Shown here in pieces: positions 23,988 to 30,968 of a DNA stretch of 33,701 nt (its first letter is position 1; each line of letters opens with the position of its first letter). The DNA comes from Candidatus Eiseniibacteriota bacterium (lineage in GTDB: Bacteria; Eisenbacteria; RBG-16-71-46). The position numbers and the translations under genes are program-made. The DNA lies in the NCBI GenBank assembly GCA_016178725.1, contig JACOSV010000023.1, positions 1-33,701 on the forward strand, in the 5' to 3' direction. The notes below the pieces were generated by a model. The model searched no databases, was not told the DNA's origin, and saw nothing but the letters and a program-made list of their open reading frames with translations.

Positions 23988-24303
23988 GGGATGCCCCCCC
24001 TCCTTGGGGTGGTTGCCATCCGTGGGTGGGACCCGGGCGCGCGGGTGACCGGCTGCGAGAGTCCGAACCGCGGGTGGCGGTAACGGTCGCCCGGTCAGAG
24101 TCGATGCGGATACTACCCCGCATCCCCTTCGATACAAGGAGAAATCATCCTCACGTCGACCGCGGAGGGGCTCCGTGACACCGCTCGCCAAGGCCCCGCG
24201 ACCTTGACCGCGCGCGGGGGCGATCCCTAGACTTTCCGGCTCACTCGCTCCTCACACGCCGGTCCGTCGCGACCGATCGCGGAAGATTCCCCCGGAGAGA
24301 TCC
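23988..24303. other. 316-base divergent intergenic region
   Basis: No gene is seen here. It holds the Shine-Dalgarno of the minus-strand secreted-protein gene (AAGGAGG, 24005-23999) and the plus-strand promoter at 24204-24233. It also holds a 7-base inverted repeat, GATGCGG/CCGCATC (24103-24109, 24118-24124), around an 8-base loop that includes a possible minus-strand -10 (TAGTAT, 24115-24110). The C-run next to the G-run at the minus-strand Shine-Dalgarno could pair and mask it. No known riboswitch consensus was matched. Confidence 0.5.
24204..24233 (+). promoter_or_regulatory. promoter of the second SurA-like gene (TTGACC-N18-TAGACT)
   Basis: TTGACC (24204-24209) and TAGACT (24228-24233) are separated by 18 bases. 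Both hexamers and the spacer length are identical to the C25 peptidase promoter. The leader to the ATG at 24304 would be about 60 bases. Confidence 0.65.
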
Positions 24304-26043
24304 ATGACGCGCCGTTCGCTCGTCCCCCTCGGTTTCGCGCTGCTCGCCGCCGCCTGCCTCGCCCCTTCCGTCCGCGCCGCGGGCGTCGGGCTCAAGAAGA
24401 CCTGGCTGCCCGATTCCACCGTGCTGGCGCGCGTGGACGGCAGGCCGATCCGGGCGTCCGAGTTCGTGCGCGAGTACTTCCATTCCTACGCCGAGTTCCG
24501 GCCGTCGCAGGACAGCACGGGGCGCGTCGAGTTCCTCAACAACCTCGTCAACAAGGAGGTCATGACGCTGACCGCCCGCGCGGTCAAGCGGCCGCTCGCG
24601 TTCGAGGACCGGCTGCAGATCCGCGAGGACACCGAGCGGGCGCTCGGCAACACGCTGTTCCAGCGTGCCGTGCTCGACTCGGCGGTCGTGACCGACGACG
24701 AGATCCGGCAGGTGTACGAGACGTACAAGTACGACCAGCGCTTCCGCCAGATCATCTTCGACGACAAGCCCACGGCCGAGCAGGTGCGGGCCGACCTGAT
24801 CGCGGGTCGGATCAAGTGGGACGACGCGGTGCGCCGCTACCACCACGCCGAGCGCGACACGGTGCGCGGCACCGATCTCGGCTGGGTGTCACGCGACAAG
24901 GTGGATCCGAACGTCGCGCCGCGGATCTTCGGCCTCCAGCCGAACGAGATCTCGGCCATCATCTTCGACCGCGCCGGCTATCGGATCATCCAGTCGGTCG
25001 AGCGCCGGCCGGCGCGCGCCGCCTCGTTCGCCACGATGCGCCGGATCATCCGCGCGCAGCTCGTCAATGAGAAGAGTGCGGTCCTGGCCGATCGGCTGAA
25101 GCGGATGGTCGGTTCGCGGATCGGCCTGACGCACGATTCGACGGCGATCGCTTGGGCGGCGTCGCAGTTCAAGCAGCAGCGCTCGTTGCGCCGCGAGGGC
25201 GACGCGCCCGTGCTCGAGCTCGACGCGTCGCTGCCGGTCTTCGCGGACGCCGACACCGGCCGCGTCCTCGCGCATCATCGCGACGGTCGGGTCACGGTCG
25301 CCGATTTCATCCATGCGTACAGCGAATTGCCGCCGCTGTCGCGGCCCGAGGTCAGCGATCCCGACGAGTTCCGCAGCGAGGTGGACGCCATCGCACTCGC
25401 GCCCTACATGGCGCAAGAGGCGACGGCACGCGGCCTCGACCGCGACTCGATGACCGTCGCCACGCTCACGAGGCGCCGCGACCAGATGATGGTGGACCAC
25501 CTCTATCAGGACTCGGTGGCGAGCAAGGTGTACGTGGACGCCAGGGCACGGCGCAAGTACTACGACGACCACATCGCCCAGTACCATACGTACGCGAAGG
25601 TGGTGTTCGCGGCGATCACGCGCGCGACGCGCTCGGGCGCCGATTCGGTGGTGGCGGCGCTCAAGGCGGGTAAGAAGGCCGCGGACATCCTGCGCGCCGA
25701 TTCGCTCGGCGGCCTGACGAGCGGCGCGATCCGCGAGCGGCGCGAGGATGAGAAGGGCGCGCCCTACCAGAGGATCCTGTTCAACGAGCTGCGCCAGGGC
25801 CAGTCCACACTGATCGGTCCCGACAGGGACGGCGTGTGGATGGTGCTCAACGTGGTGAGCAACGACCCCGGCCGGCAGCTCTCGTACAAGGAAGCCGAGG
25901 CGATGGTGGACGAGTCGGCGCAGAACATCGCCTCGGACAGGGCGCTCAAGGCGCTGCTCGCCCGCCAGAAGAAGCGCCACCGGATCGAGACGCATCCCGA
26001 GCGGGTGATGCGGATCGAGCTCGCCGACAAGAGCGAGGACTGA
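24304..26043 (+). CDS. SurA/PpiC-like periplasmic peptidyl-prolyl isomerase-type foldase
   Basis: The 579-residue exported protein begins with a signal peptide ('LVPLGFALLAAACLAPSVRA'). A SurA-type N-terminal chaperone region follows ('VLARVDGRPIRASEFVREY', 'EFLNNLVNKEVMTLTAR'). Two parvulin-like segments can be traced. The first (~145-240) runs through 'RFRQIIFDDKPTAEQVRADL', 'GTDLGWVSRDKVDP' and 'AGYRIIQSVERR'. The second (~435-520) includes 'AKVVFAAITRATRSGADSVV' and 'DGVWMVLNVVSND'. The closing helix 'YKEAEAMVDESAQNIASDRALKAL' fits SurA. Such proteins chaperone outer-membrane or secreted proteins in the periplasm. The ATG at 24304 has GGAGAG about 4 bases upstream, and a good promoter lies at 24204-24233. 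A short inverted repeat (ATGAGA/TCTCAT, 26075-26096) after the stop might help termination. Confidence 0.8.
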   Translation: MTRRSLVPLGFALLAAACLAPSVRAAGVGLKKTWLPDSTVLARVDGRPIRASEFVREYFHSYAEFRPSQDSTGRVEFLNNLVNKEVMTLTARAVKRPLAFEDRLQIREDTERALGNTLFQRAVLDSAVVTDDEIRQVYETYKYDQRFRQIIFDDKPTAEQVRADLIAGRIKWDDAVRRYHHAERDTVRGTDLGWVSRDKVDPNVAPRIFGLQPNEISAIIFDRAGYRIIQSVERRPARAASFATMRRIIRAQLVNEKSAVLADRLKRMVGSRIGLTHDSTAIAWAASQFKQQRSLRREGDAPVLELDASLPVFADADTGRVLAHHRDGRVTVADFIHAYSELPPLSRPEVSDPDEFRSEVDAIALAPYMAQEATARGLDRDSMTVATLTRRRDQMMVDHLYQDSVASKVYVDARARRKYYDDHIAQYHTYAKVVFAAITRATRSGADSVVAALKAGKKAADILRADSLGGLTSGAIRERREDEKGAPYQRILFNELRQGQSTLIGPDRDGVWMVLNVVSNDPGRQLSYKEAEAMVDESAQNIASDRALKALLARQKKRHRIETHPERVMRIELADKSED

Positions 26044-26252
26044 CGTGAGCCGCGCGCCCCGGTCTCGAGAACCGATGAGATTACTTTGACTCTCATTCGC
26101 CTCGACGCGCGGAACTCCGCCGAACACTTCGGTTTGCTTCTGACCGCAGCGGGTTAGTAACACTGGGGTTCTTCGTCTCTCAAGCTTGTGGGGAGCGGTT
26201 TCCCAAACCGCTGCCGCTCTGCCGTCGGTAACAGGACCCTTCAGAGGCATCG

Positions 26253-27935
26253 GTGGTCGCATCAGCCGTCTCACCAGATCTCCGTCCCGGCTCCACTCTC
26301 GTAGCGGGCTGGCAATGGCGCCTGCTGACGCTCTTCGCTTGCGCGATCGTCGCACACTTTCTCTTCAGCCCGCTTGGGTTCAATCTTACTGATGATGGCT
26401 TTGTGCTGGCCCAAAGTCGTCGCATCCTTGCAGGGGAGATTCCGCACCGCGACTTCATCTCCATCCGCCCCGCCGGAAGTGCGTATCTGCATGTCGTTGA
26501 CCTTGTGCTCGGGGGCGAGCACACGTTTCTCGTGTCGCGGCTGATCTACTGGCTCGAAGTGGCACTCGTGTGTTGGGTTTGGCTCGAGATCTCGATCGAT
26601 CGTAACGGCCTCCGGCCCAGCCTGCTCGGCACGCTACCCTATGCGATGTTGTCGTTCATGTTGTCGACGCACGCGTTTCCCGCGATGGCGTGGTACACGG
26701 TGGACGGGATCCTGCTGGCTTCCCTCGGGGCACTGTTCGGCTGTTTCCGCGGTCGCGTATCCCAACTAGTCGGTTACGGGTTGATCGGGGCCGCAGCTGT
26801 GTGCAAACAGAACTTCATCGCAATGGTCCCGCTGGCTGTTGTACTCAAGGGTGACGCGCACCGACCTTGGGCTTGGGTGGCAGGGTTGTTCGTGCCGATG
26901 CTCTACGTCCTTGCCATGACAGCGCTGGGCGCAGGCCACGACATGCACGCTCAGCTCACCGCAGTCACAGAAGTGTTCGAGAGCGGGCTGAAGCCCTACA
27001 TGAGCGGCCTCTGGTTCCCGGCAGGGATCCTGTCTGGGGGCGTGCTCACAACGGCAGTGCTCCGACATCGGCTCGGCACCCGCACGCCGAGGGCAGCGGT
27101 TCCTTGGATTGCACTGGTGCTCGCATGGTCGATTCTTGCGTTCGCCGCGGAGCACATGGACGCGAACAACTTCCAGTTCATCGATCACTACGCGTTCGTT
27201 CCCCTCGGGATGACAGTAGGGGCCCTGGTGGTCTCGCTCGGGTACCGGCGACCGCCCAGAGTATTGCAAGCTGAGGCGTTCGTGGTCGCGCTGGGATGGT
27301 GCAGCGGTATCTCGATTGGGTACTTGACGCCGGCTCATGTGTCCGGCCCGGTGGTCACAAGCCTAACACTCGGGATGATTGGGCTCTTCGATGAGCGCTT
27401 ACGGGCTCGAGCGCTACAGGTGGGGTTTGTATGTGCGGCCGTTGCGGTTCTCCTTGTGGCGCCGCATTGGTGGTCTGCGCGGCGAGATCACATCAACCAC
27501 GAGAGCACGGCGCCACTGCTTACCCGCGACCTTGGGGGCGTGTTGCCCGGCGGGATGGGGATACGCACAGACGACAGCACCTACGCGATGCTCGCGGACT
27601 TGCGCCTCAACGTGGACCGCCTGAACGGACGGCCATACGCAATCCTCGTGGACGGGCCGGGATGGTGGGCCTGTGCGGCCCAGCGAAATCCACTGCCAAC
27701 GGACTGGCCGCAGTCAATGGAGTTGTGCACCAAAGACCTTCAGACAAGACTCACCGGGACCATCATGAAGCACCGGGGCCGGACAGCGGTCTTGGTCCAG
27801 AAGGCGAGCGCGGCGAATTCCAGCGAAGGTTTCTTCCCGATCGGGGAGACCAACTTCTTTTACGGGGCGGCCGTCTGGGCGATACGCCATCTGCACCGCG
27901 AATCGGAGACGCGGTACTGGGCGGTCTATCGGTGA
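26253..27935 (+). CDS. polytopic membrane protein, GT-C glycosyltransferase-like
   Basis: The 560-residue protein has about eleven hydrophobic segments. Its first external loop, 'NLTDDGFVLAQSRRILAGEI' (~42-61) followed by 'PHRDF', has the paired Asp typical of GT-C lipid-linked sugar transferases, and a C-terminal soluble part of ~120 residues follows the last helix. The GTG at 26253 is chosen because AGAGG lies 5 bases upstream. Base composition differs from the neighbours: third positions often carry A or T and the upstream 200 bases are AT-richer, which suggests recent transfer or a different expression history. The gene stands alone and converges on the minus-strand gene at 28042. Substrate and acceptor are unknown. 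Confidence 0.65.
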   Translation: MVASAVSPDLRPGSTLVAGWQWRLLTLFACAIVAHFLFSPLGFNLTDDGFVLAQSRRILAGEIPHRDFISIRPAGSAYLHVVDLVLGGEHTFLVSRLIYWLEVALVCWVWLEISIDRNGLRPSLLGTLPYAMLSFMLSTHAFPAMAWYTVDGILLASLGALFGCFRGRVSQLVGYGLIGAAAVCKQNFIAMVPLAVVLKGDAHRPWAWVAGLFVPMLYVLAMTALGAGHDMHAQLTAVTEVFESGLKPYMSGLWFPAGILSGGVLTTAVLRHRLGTRTPRAAVPWIALVLAWSILAFAAEHMDANNFQFIDHYAFVPLGMTVGALVVSLGYRRPPRVLQAEAFVVALGWCSGISIGYLTPAHVSGPVVTSLTLGMIGLFDERLRARALQVGFVCAAVAVLLVAPHWWSARRDHINHESTAPLLTRDLGGVLPGGMGIRTDDSTYAMLADLRLNVDRLNGRPYAILVDGPGWWACAAQRNPLPTDWPQSMELCTKDLQTRLTGTIMKHRGRTAVLVQKASAANSSEGFFPIGETNFFYGAAVWAIRHLHRESETRYWAVYR

Positions 27936-27986
27936 TCAGGCCCGGCGCAAGAGGAGTTGGCGTCCCCAACGGGATTCAAGCAGGGA

Positions 27987-28020
27987 ACCGCGGGCCGAGG
28001 CTCACTGTGCTCCTCGCGGT
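27987..28020. terminator. candidate hairpin between convergent genes
   Basis: ACCGC...GAGG pairs imperfectly with CCTCGCGGT across an 11-base loop, with a 5-base bulge on one side. It lies between the ends of the genes at 27935 (+) and 28042 (-) and could serve both. No T-run supports it, so the call is weak. Confidence 0.3.
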
Positions 28021-28041
28021 GCACTGAAGGACTCGAAACCG

Positions 28042-28869
28042 CTACGGCTTGCCCGGTGGCTTGAGCGGCGGTAGCGCGCCCGGCGTTCCGATCGCGGGCG
28101 GCACCGATCCCGGCGGCACGACGCCCTTCCAGCCGCGCGACGTGTCGGGCAGAGCCGCGGCGCCGCGGCTCTTGCCGAAGCCCTCGCAGACCTGTCCGCC
28201 CGGCGAGTTCCAGCTCACTCGCGGGTTGCCGGCGCCGTCGCGGACGTTCACGTCGTTCATCGGCGTCACCGCGAAGTTGGCGTCGCCCCACTCGATGCAC
28301 ATCGGCCGCGTGTGGCCGCCGAGCCGCGCTCGGCGGTGGCTGATGAACACGCGCGCGAGGCAGTAGATGGATCCGCCCTTGAGCTTCTTCTGCTCGGTCG
28401 AGGGCACGGCGTAGATCACCGAGAGACGGCCGCCGTTCGTCGTGTGCTCGTACTTGGGGAAGCCCACGCCGGACGCCTTCCACGCCGAAATCGCCTCGTA
28501 GGGCGCGACGTCGAAGTCGAACCGGCACGAGAGCGGGTTCTCCTGATCGCGCTCGAAGTGCCAGAAGGCGCCGAGCGAGTCGCCGACCTGCGGCCACAGG
28601 TAGAGCACCGCGGTCAGGCCAACGAAGCCGCCCGCGTCGTCCACCGGATCGAAGCTCATGTAGAGCGTGTCGGTGCGCGTGCTGTCGCGACCCACGCGCT
28701 GATTGCCGTGTGCGCCGGGCCGGCCGTAGGGAGCGCCCCACGATAGGTAGATCAACGGGCTCGCCGACCCCTCGACGCGGATCGGCGCGGCGGCGGCGCT
28801 GCCGGCGCCGACGATGACGAGCACGACAAGAACGGAAAGGACGACGAGCGAACGGAGGGATCGGAGCAT
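28042..28869 (-). CDS. secreted protein, divergent relative of the KSLYR family, proline-rich tail
   Basis: The 275-residue protein has a signal peptide ('VVLSVLVVLVIVGAGSAAAA'). Its layout follows the KSLYR-family proteins: 'PLIYLSWGAPYG' at the mature start, 'FWHFERDQENPLSCRFDF' in the place of the WW-x-F...CR block, 'RLSVIYAVP' and 'GGSIYCLARVFISHRR' in the place of the central strands, and 'MCIEWGDANF' where the SC-x-GC...AC block ends. It lacks most cysteines and the KSLYR end. It finishes instead with a Gly/Pro tail ('PPGSVPPAIGTPGALPPLKP'). Homology is therefore suggestive, not certain. The ATG at 28869 is used; a TTG 9 bases upstream also opens the frame. A perfect 8-base stem lies 15 bases upstream. 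Confidence 0.65.
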   Translation of the reverse strand: MLRSLRSLVVLSVLVVLVIVGAGSAAAAPIRVEGSASPLIYLSWGAPYGRPGAHGNQRVGRDSTRTDTLYMSFDPVDDAGGFVGLTAVLYLWPQVGDSLGAFWHFERDQENPLSCRFDFDVAPYEAISAWKASGVGFPKYEHTTNGGRLSVIYAVPSTEQKKLKGGSIYCLARVFISHRRARLGGHTRPMCIEWGDANFAVTPMNDVNVRDGAGNPRVSWNSPGGQVCEGFGKSRGAAALPDTSRGWKGVVPPGSVPPAIGTPGALPPLKPPGKP

Positions 28870-28883
28870 GGTTTTCAAACTAC

Positions 28884-28902
28884 ACCCACGCGATGCGTGG
28901 GT
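28884..28902 (-). promoter_or_regulatory. hairpin in the leader of the divergent family member
   Basis: ACCCACGC and GCGTGGGT form a perfect 8-base stem with a 3-base loop, 14 bases before the ATG at 28869. It could be a leader hairpin affecting translation or a protein-binding site. No Shine-Dalgarno is visible between it and the ATG. Confidence 0.4.
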
Positions 28903-28953
28903 TCCCGGCCGGAGGGGAGCAGGGTCGAGCGCGGTGCTCTGGGGCGAAACACA

Positions 28954-28983
28954 CGAGGCGACCGTCCGAAGACGGTCGCCTCG
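28954..28983 (-). terminator. intrinsic terminator-like hairpin after copy 3
   Basis: A perfect 13-base stem (28954-28966 with 28971-28983) closes a CGAA tetraloop. It lies 19 bases past the stop of the secreted-protein gene ending at 29003 and is followed on the minus strand by a weak TGTGTTT stretch. The perfect stem and position make it the best terminator in the window. Confidence 0.75.
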
Positions 28984-29002
28984 CGATGCATTCAGGCCAG
29001 AA

Positions 29003-29728
29003 CTACCGGTACAGCGACTTCAGCTGGCCCCACGTCCTGCTCTGGGTCGGCGTCGCGCCCGGGCAACCACCGGTCACGAGTCCACCCTGCCACGTGACGA
29101 AGTTGCGATCACGCGGGTTCTGGATCTTCTCGAAATCGTTGCCGCCGGCGTTGCCGTCGCACTGCACGATGTTGGCCACGACGCAGACGGCCGAGGCGCA
29201 GCCGGCGCAGGAGCCGGTGCCAACGCTCTTCGCGTTGTTGACCGTCACCTTGCACGAGTAGTACTCGGTGCCCGGCGACACCGGACCGGCGCTCGCTCCC
29301 GGAACCGCCCAGAAGATCAGGATGCGGGCGCGGTTCACGTTGACGGTGTAGGAACCGATTCCGCCCGAGGCCAACCCGAGCCAGAAGTCGGTGCAGGTGA
29401 ACGGACCGGCGGTGAAGTCGGCGCTGGACGACAGCGAGGTCGCACGGCACGAGCCGGCGTTGAACATCTGCCACCACTGGTCGAGCGTCGCGGACGCGGT
29501 CTGGAGATCCACGGCGACGTCGTTGCCGACCATGTCGGGCACGCCGACGTTCGGCTCGTACGACACGACCATGATGTTCGGCGCGGCAGTGTTCGAGTTG
29601 CAGGCGAACGCCTTGTTCTGCGTGCCGGCGAGGCCGCAGTCACCCCAGCTCAAATTGACTCCCCCGGCCATGGCCGTAGAAGCCGCCAGAGCGAGGAGCG
29701 CGCCAGTGATGAGGAGAGTCTTCTTCAT
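29003..29728 (-). CDS. secreted Cys-rich protein, KSLYR-terminal family (copy 3)
   Basis: The 241-residue protein has a textbook signal peptide ('KKTLLITGALLALAASTAMA', cleaved after ~21). The mature part shares with copies 1 and 2: 'GGVNLSWGDC', 'NKAFACNSN', 'QWWQMF...CR', 'GTGSCAGCASAVCVV', 'WQGGLVTGGC' and the end 'TWGQLKSLYR'. Copies 1 and 3 are closest ('KSVGTGSCAGC' against 'KTVGTGSCAGC', 'PGTEYY' against 'PGTEYL'). GGAGG lies 4 bases before the ATG, and a perfect stem-loop terminator follows, so this looks like an independently transcribed and possibly well-expressed gene. No named domain is recognised. Confidence 0.85.
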   Translation of the reverse strand: MKKTLLITGALLALAASTAMAGGVNLSWGDCGLAGTQNKAFACNSNTAAPNIMVVSYEPNVGVPDMVGNDVAVDLQTASATLDQWWQMFNAGSCRATSLSSSADFTAGPFTCTDFWLGLASGGIGSYTVNVNRARILIFWAVPGASAGPVSPGTEYYSCKVTVNNAKSVGTGSCAGCASAVCVVANIVQCDGNAGGNDFEKIQNPRDRNFVTWQGGLVTGGCPGATPTQSRTWGQLKSLYR

Positions 29729-29856
29729 TTTGCCTCCGGGGACAAATCGCTAGAGGGGGACGCGATGTTCACATGAGCCATGAGACGCACAGATCTTCCG
29801 GCGACCACCACCTTTCGCATGCGGGTTTCGCACATATGGTGAGCGCGTGTTCTACA

Positions 29857-30555
29857 TCAGGGACAGAACGTCGTGCAGCCGACCTGCGACGTGTTGAGAC
29901 CGAGACCGGCGCAGGTCAGCCACTGCGACAGGTCGCCCGAGTTCACCGTGCCGCTGCAGTTGTAGTCGGCATAGTCACGGTAGGCACCGAAGGCGCCACC
30001 GGCGTAGTTCAGCCACGCCGAGAGGTCGCCCGAGTTGATCGTATTGTTCTGCGGCGAGGCGAGGTCGAAGCGGCACACCGTCACCGGCACCGTGCCCATG
30101 ATCTTGCTGTCCGCGTAGATCGTGCAGCAGGTCGGACGGTTGCCGGACGCCGGGCCGTGGCCGTTCGCGAGGTTGCTTCCGCCGTTCAGCATGAGGCAGA
30201 TCTGGCCGAGTGCGTCGCAGCCGACCGTGACCGTGTGGCTGCCGCAGGTCGCGGCCGCCGGCTGCGTCGAAGCGCCGCCGATCGTCGCCGCCTGGTTGTT
30301 CTGAACGTTGCAGATGCTCACGTCGCCGACGGTGCACGCCGAGAAATCCAACGTGATCGAGCTGCCGGCAACGGGGTTGTTGTTCGCATCACGGATGACC
30401 ATGAAGTTGCACGCCGCGTTGCTCTGCGCATCCGAGAGCGTGATGCAGGTGGGGATCGTGCTCGTCGTCGCGCTCGGGATACCCGCCATTGCGGCGCCCG
30501 CGACGATCAGACCTCCCGCACACAGGATCGTGGCCCTGCGAACCAAACCAGTCAT
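29857..30555 (-). CDS. secreted protein with Ig-like region and C-terminal dockerin-type repeats
   Basis: The 232-residue protein has a signal peptide ('ILCAGGLIVAGAAMA'). An Ig-like strand pattern ('VIRDANNNPVAGSSITLDFS', ~53-72) is followed by a Cys-rich middle part. At the C-terminus are two dockerin/EF-hand-type repeats: 'NTINSGDLSAWLNYAGG' and 'DYNCSGTVNSGDLSQWLTC'. The second fits the Ca loop D-x-N-x-S-G-x-V-x-x-x-D, and the first is partly degenerate. Dockerin-like modules bind Ca and often a cohesin partner; none is in the window. GGAGGTG lies 5 bases upstream of the ATG, an optimal site. The promoter at 30731-30760 implies a leader of about 170 bases. Confidence 0.8.
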   Translation of the reverse strand: MTGLVRRATILCAGGLIVAGAAMAGIPSATTSTIPTCITLSDAQSNAACNFMVIRDANNNPVAGSSITLDFSACTVGDVSICNVQNNQAATIGGASTQPAAATCGSHTVTVGCDALGQICLMLNGGSNLANGHGPASGNRPTCCTIYADSKIMGTVPVTVCRFDLASPQNNTINSGDLSAWLNYAGGAFGAYRDYADYNCSGTVNSGDLSQWLTCAGLGLNTSQVGCTTFCP

Positions 30556-30870
30556 TGTTGCACCTCCAAAGTTGGATCACCCCGGTTGCAGTCGAAGCGA
30601 TAGCTGGTTGCGCGCAATCAGGTCTGGCTGCAGCCACCTCCTTCCGAACCCTCTTCGCAAATCCTCAAGAGTTCGAGTGTCCAGGCGGGATTTATGTTTT
30701 GCGGTAGCAAGGCATTCCGAGACAACAAAAAGTTTAGGTGCCTGCGTTCCGCAGTGTCAAGGAAGTTTTTCGTCCCCAACGCCCAGTTCGACACTCGTTT
30801 ACACGGGCTATCCCCACGGCCCGCACGTCCGCCGGTTCGGGAGACCGGTCGCTGCAGGCCGGTCGCCCCA
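30556..30870. other. 315-base non-coding region, leader and promoter of the dockerin-type gene
   Basis: No credible gene is seen. The minus strand holds a promoter (30731-30760) and the ~170-base leader of the dockerin-type gene. The leader contains two perfect palindromes, TGGCTGCAGCCA (30625-30636) and TTGCGCGCAA (30608-30617), and an extra GGAAGGAGGTG not followed by an obvious start codon. The part from 30761 to 30870 separates it from the tRNA terminator. Confidence 0.5.
30731..30760 (-). promoter_or_regulatory. promoter of the dockerin-type gene (TTGACA-N18-TAAACT)
   Basis: On the minus strand, a perfect TTGACA (30760-30755) is followed after 18 bases by TAAACT (30736-30731), in an AT-richer patch. 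This is the closest to consensus of the four TTGAC-N18 promoters in the window. Confidence 0.7.
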
Positions 30871-30893
30871 AGCGGCGGGTGTAACCCCCCGCT
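30871..30893 (-). terminator. hairpin immediately after tRNA-Val
   Basis: AGCGG-C-GGGT and ACCC-C-CCGCT form a nine-pair stem with one mismatch and a 3-base loop, starting at the very end of the tRNA CCA. It lies where transcription of the tRNA would end. It lacks a T-run, so it may act in 3' processing or termination. Confidence 0.5.
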
Positions 30894-30968
30894 GGTGGGC
30901 GAAACAGGGCTCGAACCTGTGACCTCTTGCGTGTAAGGCAAGCGCTCTCCCAGTTGAGCTATTCGCCC
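30893..30968 (-). tRNA. tRNA-Val (anticodon TAC)
   Basis: The minus strand gives a complete 76-base cloverleaf. The acceptor stem is GGGCGAA with TTCGCCC, followed by A and an encoded CCA. The D arm starts AGCTC, the anticodon stem is CTTGC/GCAAG with the loop CTTACAC, and the T arm contains GGTTCGAACCC. Anticodon TAC reads valine codons. Its first ten bases overlap the end of the small membrane-protein gene. Confidence 0.97.

Noticed and set aside
23988..24303. Structured intergenic region considered as a riboswitch
   Set aside because: I could not match the conserved cores of TPP, cobalamin or c-di-GMP riboswitches; only generic GC-rich hairpins are visible.
26075..26096. ATGAGA/TCTCAT repeat considered as a firm terminator
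   Set aside because: The stem is only 6 bases and is not followed by a T-run, so it is mentioned only as a possibility.
29003..29040. KSLYR end considered as a type-9 secretion sorting domain
   Set aside because: Known type-9 C-terminal domains are about 70-100 residues with an NPF/PNP-type start and a GxY-like end, as seen in the C25 peptidase here. The KSLYR proteins lack that pattern.
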